9,589 nt of DNA from Methanoregula sp. (GTDB taxonomy: Archaea; Halobacteriota; Methanomicrobia; Methanomicrobiales; Methanospirillaceae), in NCBI GenBank assembly GCA_026394635.1, contig JAPKXV010000425.1, forward strand, positions 1-9,589, read 5' to 3'. The translations under genes and the position numbers were made by a program. Shown here piece by piece: positions 1 to 6,108 of the stretch (position 1 is the first letter of the stretch; each line of letters starts with the position of its first letter). Under the pieces are notes generated by a model. The model saw only the letters and a list, made by a program, of their open reading frames with translations, searched no databases and was not told where the DNA came from.

Positions 1-20
1 AATTCTCTCCCTTTGATTCC

Positions 21-229
21 GGCTCTGGTGAAATCAATGTTTTTCATAACGTTCTTGGGGGCGTTTGCTATTCCCGCAGGGATGGGCAAACTAAAAGAAG
101 ATGTCCATTTGGACATCCTTGATTTACATTGCCCCCGCCACTGCGGCAACCCCCCTTGCGATATCCATCGAAAACCGGTTCATCATGGATCTCTGGTAAT
201 GATGTGAGATCAGGGATTTCACCAGAGCC
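21..229. mobile_element. 209-bp non-autonomous mini-element (MITE or IS-deletion derivative)
   Basis: The segment is bounded by a perfect 15-bp inverted repeat, GGCTCTGGTGAAATC at 21-35 and its reverse complement at 215-229. Just outside lie TTGATTCC (13-20) and TTGATTTC (230-237), which match at 7 of 8 positions and look like a slightly decayed 8-bp target duplication. A tip of this type with an 8-bp duplication recalls the IS6 family, whose ends resemble GGCTCTGTTGCAAA, but that assignment is inference from memory. The interior is about 180 bp and cannot hold a transposase. It has a reading frame on the plus strand (13-207, in-frame ATG at 37) with no recognisable domain, and an 8-bp-arm palindrome at 100-117. 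A second copy of the left end lies in opposite orientation at 7179-7217. The element sits 37 bp past the 3' end of the pilin gene. Confidence 0.6.
100..117. repeat. Palindrome inside the mini-element
   Basis: GATGTCCA (100-107) and TGGACATC (110-117) are perfect inverted arms around a TT centre. It lies near the middle of the 209-bp element. It could be a hairpin of a folded element transcript or a protein-binding palindrome. The sequence alone does not decide between these. Confidence 0.45.
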
Positions 230-266
230 TTGATTTCTCAAAATAATATCTGATTAACAATTTACA

Positions 267-788
267 TCAGGTTGCATGATACACATGGCGTGAAATTGGT
301 TGAGATGTTGTGTTATCCATGATATCGATCTGCACCGTATCGCCCGGTCGAAATGTGTCATCAGTAAAATCAATTGCGATCATCTCGCCCGGAGCCCAGA
401 GATTTCCGCTGCAGCCGGCCCCGCCCATCCACTGGACACCAAAATGAGACGTGCTGATGAAATCATGCCCGTTCATGGTATCAATCACGCAACTGACCGG
501 TTGCCCGTTTTTTAAAAATATTGCCTTCAGATTCCCATTAGGGTAATTCAGCGTGCCTGAATGGACAAGTATCACCCGGCTGTCGTAATTGAGGAGTCCG
601 GTGATCTCATCTACATCATAGATCGCAGTGATGATGAAGATCTGGGGTATTGGTGACATGTCATAATTGAGTGAAGGCATATGGAAAAGAAGAAGGACAA
701 GGAGTGCGAGGACAATGGTTATTGCAACCATCAGGATCGAGCCGATCGTCTGGGATGTTGCATCCGGTTTAAACCGAGGGACTGACAA
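267..788 (-). CDS. Archaeal type IV pilin-like protein (DUF1628-type N-terminus)
   Basis: This 173-residue protein begins with a short charged leader, MSVPRFKPD. ATSQTIGSILMVAITIVLAL follows, and the hydrophobic run continues to about residue 35. This matches the class III signal of euryarchaeal pilins (family pattern D-A-V-S-x-V-I-G-x-I-L-M-V-A-I-T), which the membrane peptidase FlaK/PibD/EppA would cut near Asp9/Ala10. The hydrophobic helix would then pack in the fibre core or anchor in the membrane. The remaining ~135 residues look like a beta-rich exported domain with two cysteines (in VSCVIDT and GAGCSG) that could form a disulfide. A role in adhesion or surface structure is inferred. 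The start is a TTG directly preceded by an in-frame TAA, and no ATG or GTG lies before the signal motif, so TTG is the only reasonable start. There is no Shine-Dalgarno sequence. It stands alone, divergent from the TPR gene. Confidence 0.8.
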   Translation of the reverse strand: MSVPRFKPDATSQTIGSILMVAITIVLALLVLLLFHMPSLNYDMSPIPQIFIITAIYDVDEITGLLNYDSRVILVHSGTLNYPNGNLKAIFLKNGQPVSCVIDTMNGHDFISTSHFGVQWMGGAGCSGNLWAPGEMIAIDFTDDTFRPGDTVQIDIMDNTTSQPISRHVYHAT

Positions 789-806
789 TTATTTAAGATA
801 GTCACG

Positions 807-818
807 AATATTTTAAAA
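807..818 (-). promoter_or_regulatory. TATA-box candidate for the pilin gene
   Basis: On the minus strand the sequence TTTTAAAATATT is centred about 25 bp upstream of the TTG start at 788. That is the normal archaeal TATA-to-transcription-start spacing. With no Shine-Dalgarno sequence present, it suggests a leaderless transcript beginning at or near the TTG. Confidence 0.4.
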
Positions 819-910
819 GTCTATTCAAATGATACTGTTTTTACAGAAGATTACCGCCTTCACGGATTGAAATGATTTGTCAGGAAAATCCTAAAAAATC
901 GGAATGCTGG

Positions 911-922
911 TACATAAATATC
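911..922 (+). promoter_or_regulatory. TATA-box candidate for the TPR gene
   Basis: TACATAAATATC lies 47-58 bp upstream of the ATG at 969. A start about 25 bp downstream would leave a leader of roughly 25 nt carrying AAAGGT (958-963), a reasonable ribosome-binding site 5 nt before the ATG. A second AT-rich run (about 944-954) is too close to the ATG to leave room for that site. Confidence 0.35.
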
Positions 923-968
923 GTCAATACAAATGATTTGATTACAATAAATATCTGAAAGGTTATTG

Positions 969-1934
969 ATGGTCCCGAAACCCGAATGCCAGCCCGCGGC
1001 TCAAACGAACACGTCTGCGCGTGATAAGTATCGCAAAGGACTTGAGCTCGGCAGGGCAGGACGTCACGAAGAAGCACTTGCGGCATTCTCTGAAGCACTT
1101 ACTGTCGATCCCCTGTTTGCTCTTGCATATGTTGGGAAAGGGTTTGCCCTTGGCAAACTCGGAAGGTATGAGGAGGAAATTGAATCGTGTGAGCGGGCAA
1201 TCGAAATTGACCCCTCGTGCATTGATGCCTGGAACACAAAAGCATTCGCGCTTGGTGTACTCGGACGGTTTGAAGAGAAAGTTGTGTGCTGCAAACAGGC
1301 TTTGCGCATCGATCCAAAAAATGCCCTTGCGTGGAACAACAAGGGGGTTGCACGGGGGATGCTCGGGCACTTCACCGAGGAGATCCGTTGCTGTGATCAG
1401 GCACTGTCACTGCGTCCCCGGTATCTTTCAGCAATGGTCAACAAGGGATATGCTCTGGGCAGGTTAAAACGCTATGAAGAGGAGATTGCCTGTTATGACC
1501 GGGCCCTGAAAATTTATCCTTATTACTTCTCCGCCGTTTTCAACCGTGCTGTTGCGCTTAACAACCTGAAGCGGTATATTGAGGCGTTGGTGATGCTTGA
1601 TCAGGCACTTGAAATTGACCCTGACCACGCAAAAGCACTTTACCAGAAAGGGCTCTCACTGTCTGCACTCGGGAGACATGTTGAAGCCATCCAATTCCTT
1701 GAAGGTGCCCTTGCACTCGATTCCACCATCGCGGACGCGTGGGTCGTGCTCTCAAATTCCTGCTTTATGCTGGGAATACTGGACGAATCTGCGCGTGCTT
1801 TTGACAAAGCGTACTATATCGATGTTCATGAGGTCAGGTCAGGATTTATAAAAGGAATGTTGCTTCTCAAAACCGGGAAATTTGATGATGCAATCCGTTC
1901 TTTTTCTGAAGTGCTGGGCATCCTGCTCCGATAA
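969..1934 (+). CDS. Tetratricopeptide repeat protein (nine TPRs)
   Basis: This is a 321-residue protein from the ATG at 969, preceded by AAAGGT; an in-frame TTG immediately before it is a less likely start. After a ~16-residue N-terminal tail it consists of nine consecutive 34-residue TPR units (residues 17-50, 51-84 and so on, the last one residue short). Most carry the TPR signature: W/Y/L at position 4, G-x-A-L-x-x-L-G-R-Y-E-E near positions 8-20, A-L/A-I near 27 and D-P at 31-32. Eight of the nine are close to consensus; the eighth (near ADAWVVLSNSCFMLG) is the most degenerate. There is no signal peptide, membrane segment or catalytic domain, so a cytoplasmic protein-protein scaffold is the likely role; the partner is unknown. 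Repeats 3-5 contain C-C pairs (VVCCKQ, IRCCDQ). TPR-only proteins of this kind are common in Methanomicrobiales. It is divergent from the pilin gene. Confidence 0.9.
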   Translation: MVPKPECQPAAQTNTSARDKYRKGLELGRAGRHEEALAAFSEALTVDPLFALAYVGKGFALGKLGRYEEEIESCERAIEIDPSCIDAWNTKAFALGVLGRFEEKVVCCKQALRIDPKNALAWNNKGVARGMLGHFTEEIRCCDQALSLRPRYLSAMVNKGYALGRLKRYEEEIACYDRALKIYPYYFSAVFNRAVALNNLKRYIEALVMLDQALEIDPDHAKALYQKGLSLSALGRHVEAIQFLEGALALDSTIADAWVVLSNSCFMLGILDESARAFDKAYYIDVHEVRSGFIKGMLLLKTGKFDDAIRSFSEVLGILLR

Positions 1935-1984
1935 ATGTCTGAATCACGTTTCTGCTCTCTTCCCCCTGCCCTGAAAGTCCGGCG

Positions 1985-1993
1985 TTTATTTAT
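1985..1993 (+). promoter_or_regulatory. TATA-box candidate for the PurM-like gene
   Basis: TTTATTTAT lies 24-32 bp upstream of the ATG at 2017, and no clear Shine-Dalgarno sequence lies between them. The spacing fits a leaderless or nearly leaderless transcript. Confidence 0.35.
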
Positions 1994-2016
1994 TCTTCAC
2001 CTACGAAAAGAAATGC

Positions 2017-3354
2017 ATGGATGTTGAAGAGTTTGTCCGCCGGAGAACAAGCCGGGGTATTTCTGATTCTACAATACGGCAATCACTGGCAAATCACATC
2101 ATTGCACTAAAAAATATCGATCCTGAGTATGCATCGGCATTTGCCGGTGCAGTCATCGAGGAGGTAAAAAACACTCAGAACCTTACCGGGGATTTTTTTA
2201 CCTTTGAGGCGGCGGGCGTGAGTATGGGGAAGTTTGGTGTGGGTTCGCGGGGTAAGGGGGATTTTTTTGCGCACCGCCAGATCGCCAGGATCATTGGTAA
2301 AACTTCCGCATCCGTTGGTGTTGATGAGATGGATGATGCGGGTGCTGTCTGTGCCAATGGGAAATACATTATCTGCACGGTCGATGGCATGCATTCCCGG
2401 CTTTCCGATTACCCGTTCCTCGCCGGATTCCATGTCACCCGAGCCACGCTCCGGGATGCCTATGTCATGGGTGCCCGCCCGGTCATGCTCTTTTCCGACA
2501 TCCATGTTGCAGACGACGGTGACGTTGCAAAGATTTTTGACTATACAGCAGGTGTCACTGCAGTCAGTGAAGCAATGGATGTACCGCTGGTCACCGGATC
2601 CACATTGCGGATTGGTGGTGATATGGTTCTTGGCAGCCGCATGACCGGGTGTGTCGGAGCGGTTGGGGTTGCAGAACATCTCACGGCGCGCAAGTCAATA
2701 CAACCCGGGGATGTCCTGCTCATGAGCGAAGGGGCTGGTGGCGGAACAATTGCGACATCAGCAATTTATTCCGGTTATCCTGATGTTGTTGAATATACGA
2801 TCAACCTGAAGTTTCTTTGCGCCTGCGAAACTCTGATGAAAAGCCCGGTATTTTTTAAAATTCATGCTATGACCGATGTGACCAACGGGGGATTGCGTGG
2901 TGATGTGTTCGAAATGGCAGAAACCGCACAGTGCAGGATTATTATTAATGAGGAAGCAACCCGCGGGCTTGTCGAACCTCATGTAAAAGCAATGCTTGAA
3001 GACCTGAAGATCGATTATCTTGGTGTTTCGATCGATGCCCTTCTAATCGTTGCTCCAAAGGACACCGCAGAGGAGATCTGCCGGGTTGTGGAGTCAGCCG
3101 GAGTTGCAATGAGGGAGATTGGGTATGTTGAACAGGGGTCCCCGGAATCCGTTCTGCGTGTTGATGGGCAGGACCGTGATTTCTCTCCTAAATTCAGGGA
3201 GTCTGCCTATACTCCTGTCAAAAAAGTGGTGGATTCACGGGTTCGGAATTTCGAGGATATGAAGGGAAAAGTACTTCACGCATCTGAGGCAGCCCTCCGG
3301 AAAAAGGAGCGCGTTCTTTCGTTGTTGCGAAAAAAACAGGATTCCTGTCCTTGA
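2017..3354 (+). CDS. AIR synthase-related protein (PurM/HypE/SelD superfamily)
   Basis: This 445-residue protein belongs to the PurM-like ATP-binding superfamily. Residues 1-70 are a helical extension. GVGSRGKGD (74-82) resembles the glycine-rich loop of archaeal AIR synthase-related proteins. The AIRS N-terminal domain follows, with DEMDDAGAV (103-111), TVDGMHSRL (121-129), a conserved core through RDAYVMGARPVMLFSDIHVA (146-165), and TGSTLRIGGD (193-202). The AIRS C-terminal domain runs from about 228 to 375, with GDVLLMSEGAGGG (231-243) and AMTDVTNGGLRGD (284-296). The final ~60 residues are a charged helical tail ending in QDSCP. Family members bind ATP and activate an oxygen or selenium atom by phosphorylation. 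The substrate of this subgroup is not known to me. It is longer than HypE or SelD (about 330-350 residues) and lacks an obvious SelD Cys/Sec catalytic loop. It is monocistronic and convergent with the operon that ends at 3663. Confidence 0.8.
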   Translation: MDVEEFVRRRTSRGISDSTIRQSLANHIIALKNIDPEYASAFAGAVIEEVKNTQNLTGDFFTFEAAGVSMGKFGVGSRGKGDFFAHRQIARIIGKTSASVGVDEMDDAGAVCANGKYIICTVDGMHSRLSDYPFLAGFHVTRATLRDAYVMGARPVMLFSDIHVADDGDVAKIFDYTAGVTAVSEAMDVPLVTGSTLRIGGDMVLGSRMTGCVGAVGVAEHLTARKSIQPGDVLLMSEGAGGGTIATSAIYSGYPDVVEYTINLKFLCACETLMKSPVFFKIHAMTDVTNGGLRGDVFEMAETAQCRIIINEEATRGLVEPHVKAMLEDLKIDYLGVSIDALLIVAPKDTAEEICRVVESAGVAMREIGYVEQGSPESVLRVDGQDRDFSPKFRESAYTPVKKVVDSRVRNFEDMKGKVLHASEAALRKKERVLSLLRKKQDSCP

Positions 3355-3364
3355 AGGTTTTCAA

Positions 3365-3388
3365 CGGGGCCTACCTTTGATGGCCCCG
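3365..3388 (+). terminator. Hairpin just after the PurM-like gene
   Basis: CGGGGCC (3365-3371) pairs with GGCCCCG (3382-3388) around a 10-nt loop, beginning 11 nt after the stop codon. The position suggests a 3'-end or transcript-stabilising hairpin. No T-run follows directly, so intrinsic termination at this point is uncertain. Confidence 0.4.
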
Positions 3389-3498
3389 GAAGATGTATTA
3401 TTTCTGGCTCATCGTCATTTTGTAGGGATAAATCTAATTCCCGTCATACAATCTTATGAGGGTTGTTGCCCCCAAACTCCTGCATTGTGAGGATTCCC

Positions 3499-3541
3499 AC
3501 CCCCTGATGGGGGTCGGTGCGACGCCTCGTCGGGTCGCACC
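3499..3541. repeat. Double hairpin, possible structured RNA
   Basis: Two perfect inverted repeats lie one base apart. ACCCCC/GGGGGT (3499-3504 and 3509-3514) closes a 4-nt loop. GGTGCGAC/GTCGCACC (3516-3523 and 3534-3541) closes a 10-nt loop. Within the second, CGACG-CCT-CGTCG can form a competing smaller stem. No known RNA family is recognised. The stems could be the core of a small RNA, a bidirectional terminator between converging genes, or a mobile palindromic repeat. Confidence 0.4.
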
Positions 3542-3637
3542 TGGGCAAGGCGGTTCAGATGACTGCAAGTGAGAGCTAGATTAATCCTCCAGATTACCCA
3601 CAGACTTTGACGAAGAGCCTTATTTCTGACCTAGGAA

Positions 3638-3644
3638 TTTTTTT
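3638..3644 (+). terminator. T-tract, candidate archaeal terminator
   Basis: Seven consecutive T residues end the plus-strand intergenic sequence 18 bp before the converging methyltransferase stop. Archaeal RNA polymerase often terminates at such U-rich runs without a hairpin. It would stop read-through from the PurM-like gene into the opposing operon. Confidence 0.35.
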
Positions 3645-3662
3645 CACAATTCAAAAGAACAA

Positions 3663-4391
3663 TCATTCGGGTTTGGTGCCATTCACGCAGATATTATAGG
3701 CAAGTTGCGGCAGTCGTCTTTCAACAAATGGTTCCATCTTCCGCGCAAGGTTGAACAGAGGATCGATCAGGTCGATATGGGCAAACGAACACCACTTTGT
3801 CTGAATGCCGGTAAAACCGGCAGCTGAAAACATCGTGGACATGTCTGCTTCATCATAATAATGTTCGCCAAAGTCCCTGACGACAACGTGGTTGACCCGC
3901 ATCCTTTCGCCAATCTGGTAAATTGCAGGAACGCCACAGGTAAGCAGTTTCTTTCCCAGCGTGCAGATGGCAATAGTACCCCCCGGTTTCAGGACACGGA
4001 ACGCTTCATTGAGCATGCCCTGCGGGTCTCTCATATAACTGAATGCAAGCAGGCTTGCAATAGCATCAAATGAAGCATCACTGAAGGGAATGGCTTCACC
4101 GGTCCCGATGACCAACTCGCTCTCTTTGCATCGCCTCCTTGCCTGCCGGATCATTCCCCTGCTGATGTCGATACCCACTGCAGTGCCGCACTCCATCATA
4201 TATCTTTCAACAAAAAGGCCTGTTCCGCAGCCGATGTCAAGCAGGAGCCCGGTTTTTGGAAGAACTTCCATAATGTGCCGGCTCAGGTGCGTGTGGTAAC
4301 ACCTTCCGTGGGAACGGTCATAGTGGTGGTCGTACCGGTCGGCCACATCATCATAATGCCGCTGGATTTTCTCCTGTTGGACTCCGTTCAC
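3663..4391 (-). CDS. Class I SAM-dependent methyltransferase (UbiE/Methyltransf_11 type)
   Basis: This 242-residue protein has the classical Rossmann methyltransferase motifs: motif I LLLDIGCGTGLF (49-60) for SAM, the acidic GIDIS (73-77) binding ribose hydroxyls, GTGEAIPFSDASFDAI (96-111) covering motifs II-III, and LKPGGTI (134-140). A tyrosine- and histidine-rich N-terminus (RHYDDVADRYDHHY, 11-24) is typical of the UbiE-like group. The C-terminal third (from ~150) is variable in the family and would set substrate choice. The acceptor cannot be told from sequence; quinone, lipid, tetrapyrrole and small metabolite are all possible. The start is a GTG placed directly after the TAA of the RFC-like gene, so it is probably translated by coupling as the last gene of the PoK-PPS-RFC-like operon. 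No alternative start is available before residue 41. Confidence 0.85.
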   Translation of the reverse strand: MNGVQQEKIQRHYDDVADRYDHHYDRSHGRCYHTHLSRHIMEVLPKTGLLLDIGCGTGLFVERYMMECGTAVGIDISRGMIRQARRRCKESELVIGTGEAIPFSDASFDAIASLLAFSYMRDPQGMLNEAFRVLKPGGTIAICTLGKKLLTCGVPAIYQIGERMRVNHVVVRDFGEHYYDEADMSTMFSAAGFTGIQTKWCSFAHIDLIDPLFNLARKMEPFVERRLPQLAYNICVNGTKPE

Positions 4392-5390
4392 TTAAAACAC
4401 GTCCCGGATCTCAGTGAGCAGGGAACCGATCTGGACAAATTCATTATTACCGTGCCCGAGCCGGATATCAGCATCAGCCAGTACGATTGCCATAGATGGA
4501 TGGTTGAATTCGCGATGGACAAGAGCCCGAACCTCTGCGAGGACCTCATTGCCGGACAGCCCGGAATCGATCATGAGCGATTCGAGCTCCCGGGACGCGG
4601 TCCTGAGATCACCCCTCTTTACTGCAGCTATCGCGGACTCGGTAACCGTGCCTGTTTCCGATTGGGTCATTGCCGCGAGGTTCCCTTTCTTTCCTGATTG
4701 CATTGCAATCTGAAGAAGCAGGACAGCCCGGCGGAGGTTTCCGCCGGATGCCTGCACGATCAGTTCGAGATAATCGTCATCACAGGAATACATGCCCTGA
4801 CCTGCGGATTCTTTCCGACGGATTGCAGAAAGGTGAGTCTGCATCGTCAGACTGTCAATCGGAGCAAAAAAAAGAGGAAGGCAGCGTGAAGAAATTGCAG
4901 GAATAATCGCACTTGGATTTGTTGTAGTAAACATAAACCGGCAGGTAGCGCTTGTCCGCTCCATAATCCTTCTCAATGCCGATTGTGCATCTTTTGTGAG
5001 GGAATGCGCATCTTCAAAGACCATTAACTTGAATGCTGCATCGAGCGGGCGCAGGGCAGAATATGACTTCACAATATACTTGAAGTTCGTAAGCAGGCTT
5101 TCCTGTTTCTTGTACAGGTGGGAATATCGTTCGTCCTGTTCAAGGTAATTTTTTCCCTGTAAAAAAAGGTCAGATGTCTGGAATACCGAGGTATTCATCT
5201 GCCAGTTCTCACCGTAGAGATCGTGTGCAAAGCACTCCATCGCAGAGGTCTTTCCCGTGCCATGCTGTCCGGTAAGCATCATGTGCGGTACAGAACCTGT
5301 TTTTGCAAACGATGCGAGATGTCCGGTAACCCGTTCCTGCCCCAGAATGTCATGGAGATTACAGGGCCGGTATTTCTCAGTCCAGAACAT
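4392..5390 (-). CDS. RFC small subunit-like AAA+ ATPase (clamp-loader paralog)
   Basis: This 332-residue protein is close to the usual length of archaeal RfcS. It opens with FWTEKYRPCNLHDILGQE (2-19), the RFC box II-like start. Walker A is GQHGTGKT (41-48). The Walker B region, KLMVFEDAHSLTKDAQSALR (121-140), has ED (126-127) where clamp loaders have DE. Sensor 1 is near TTTNPSAII (155-163), the SRC arginine-finger motif is at 168-170, and sensor 2 is GNLRRAV (217-223). Between residues 70 and 115 it lacks the NASDERGI motif and carries a longer divergent segment. Archaeal RFC loads PCNA at primer ends; several methanogens and haloarchaea carry more than one small subunit. It is therefore probably a second, divergent subunit rather than the main one, possibly weak in ATP hydrolysis. 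It overlaps the PPS gene by 14 nt, and an AGG lies about 8 nt before its ATG. Confidence 0.85.
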   Translation of the reverse strand: MFWTEKYRPCNLHDILGQERVTGHLASFAKTGSVPHMMLTGQHGTGKTSAMECFAHDLYGENWQMNTSVFQTSDLFLQGKNYLEQDERYSHLYKKQESLLTNFKYIVKSYSALRPLDAAFKLMVFEDAHSLTKDAQSALRRIMERTSATCRFMFTTTNPSAIIPAISSRCLPLFFAPIDSLTMQTHLSAIRRKESAGQGMYSCDDDYLELIVQASGGNLRRAVLLLQIAMQSGKKGNLAAMTQSETGTVTESAIAAVKRGDLRTASRELESLMIDSGLSGNEVLAEVRALVHREFNHPSMAIVLADADIRLGHGNNEFVQIGSLLTEIRDVF

Positions 5391-6108
5391 GGGAGAGCCT
5401 CGCTGTCATTTCACGTATTGCGTCTTTTAAAAGATAATTGTTATCGAATGAAGCAAGGAGCCCATCCCGTTCGGTCAGGGATAAATCAACGCATGCCCTT
5501 GTAATATTGGGAAGTGCCCGGGTCAATTCATCGACAATGGTCAGGGTTGCTGTGCGTGCAGTACGGGAAAGAGGGTTGAGATCGATTACGACCACTGTTT
5601 TTCCCATCCTGACAAGCGCTTCACAACGGTCCCCATCTTCAAGCGGCACGAGCACGACATCTGCAGAGAATATGCCATTCCTCCTGCACCATGCACGGTC
5701 ATGGGAAAGCAGGAGCAATTGTTCAGCTTCACCGGATAAAACATCAACCCCCGCATCCCGCAGGAGTTGTTCGATCGATCTCATTCGTTTTTCTGTTCTG
5801 TGGAACAGGTTTACCTCGACAAGCGCCCCGCTTGCCCTCTGGAGGTCTGCGATCTCCGGTGCCGCGAGTGCTGCTGTATTGCCATTTACAGAAATTACCG
5901 GTTGGTGTGCTGCGAGCAGAAAGGCGGCTGCGGTCTGTTCTGCAAGAAGTGCGCTCCCTGTAGTCCGTTCACCGATAAGGTAATCAAATGCCTCGCCCCT
6001 CCCGTGAGCAGTAAGCCCCTCAAGGGTGACAATCCCTTTTTTTGCACAGCGTGCGAGCCGCTCGCGTGTCATCAGGGATCGATACCGGGGATGGTCAGGA
6101 GGGATCAT
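5377..6108 (-). CDS. pps: 4-phosphopantoate--beta-alanine ligase (phosphopantothenate synthetase, PPS)
   Basis: This enzyme joins 4-phosphopantoate and beta-alanine using ATP to give 4'-phosphopantothenate, the archaeal replacement for bacterial PanC followed by PanK. The 243 residues match the family (former DUF137) throughout: IPPDHPRYRSL (2-12), GLTAHGRGEAFDYLIGE (31-47), VISVNGNTAALA (71-82), VNLFHRTEKR (99-108), VPLEDGDRCEAL (154-165) and IDLNPLSRTA (175-184). The length is normal and no conserved block is missing. The protein is cytosolic and the family is dimeric. The ATG at 6108 overlaps the PoK stop as ATGA, with AGGT five nt upstream, so translation is coupled to PoK, the preceding enzyme in the pathway. 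The 3' end overlaps the clamp-loader paralog. Confidence 0.95.
   Translation of the reverse strand: MIPPDHPRYRSLMTRERLARCAKKGIVTLEGLTAHGRGEAFDYLIGERTTGSALLAEQTAAAFLLAAHQPVISVNGNTAALAAPEIADLQRASGALVEVNLFHRTEKRMRSIEQLLRDAGVDVLSGEAEQLLLLSHDRAWCRRNGIFSADVVLVPLEDGDRCEALVRMGKTVVVIDLNPLSRTARTATLTIVDELTRALPNITRACVDLSLTERDGLLASFDNNYLLKDAIREMTARLSHVLD

Larger units (their letters stand above)
3355..3662. other. 308-bp convergent intergenic region
   Basis: This stretch separates the plus-strand PurM-like gene from the minus-strand methyltransferase. No supported protein gene was found. The only notable short frame is 38 codons (ATG at 3456, stop 3570-3572), with no recognisable domain and largely overlaid by two hairpins. 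It also holds a gene-end hairpin (3365-3388), two stronger hairpins (3499-3541), and a seven-T run at 3638-3644 that could end plus-strand transcription. The GC-rich block at about 3495-3555 contrasts with the AT-rich sequence on either side. Confidence 0.5.

Noticed and set aside
1..116. Minus-strand frame whose product contains NVMKN-x-DFTRAG, with a similar frame at 7163-7242 on the plus strand
   Set aside because: The likeness comes from the shared 39-bp repeat end. The differences between the copies change the amino acid and are not in third codon positions, so there is no sign of coding constraint.
13..207. 64-residue plus-strand frame spanning the start of the window
   Set aside because: It starts outside and runs through the mini-element, has no recognised domain, and is better explained by the element's repeats.
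2107..2679. 190-residue minus-strand frame inside the PurM-like gene
   Set aside because: Antisense shadow of a strongly supported family protein, with no domain and low-complexity composition.
3613..3630. AGAGCCTTATTTCTGA, resembling AGAGCCTTGATTTCTC at 224-239
   Set aside because: The similarity is short, needs a gap and spans the element boundary including its flanking duplication, so it is not a further element copy.
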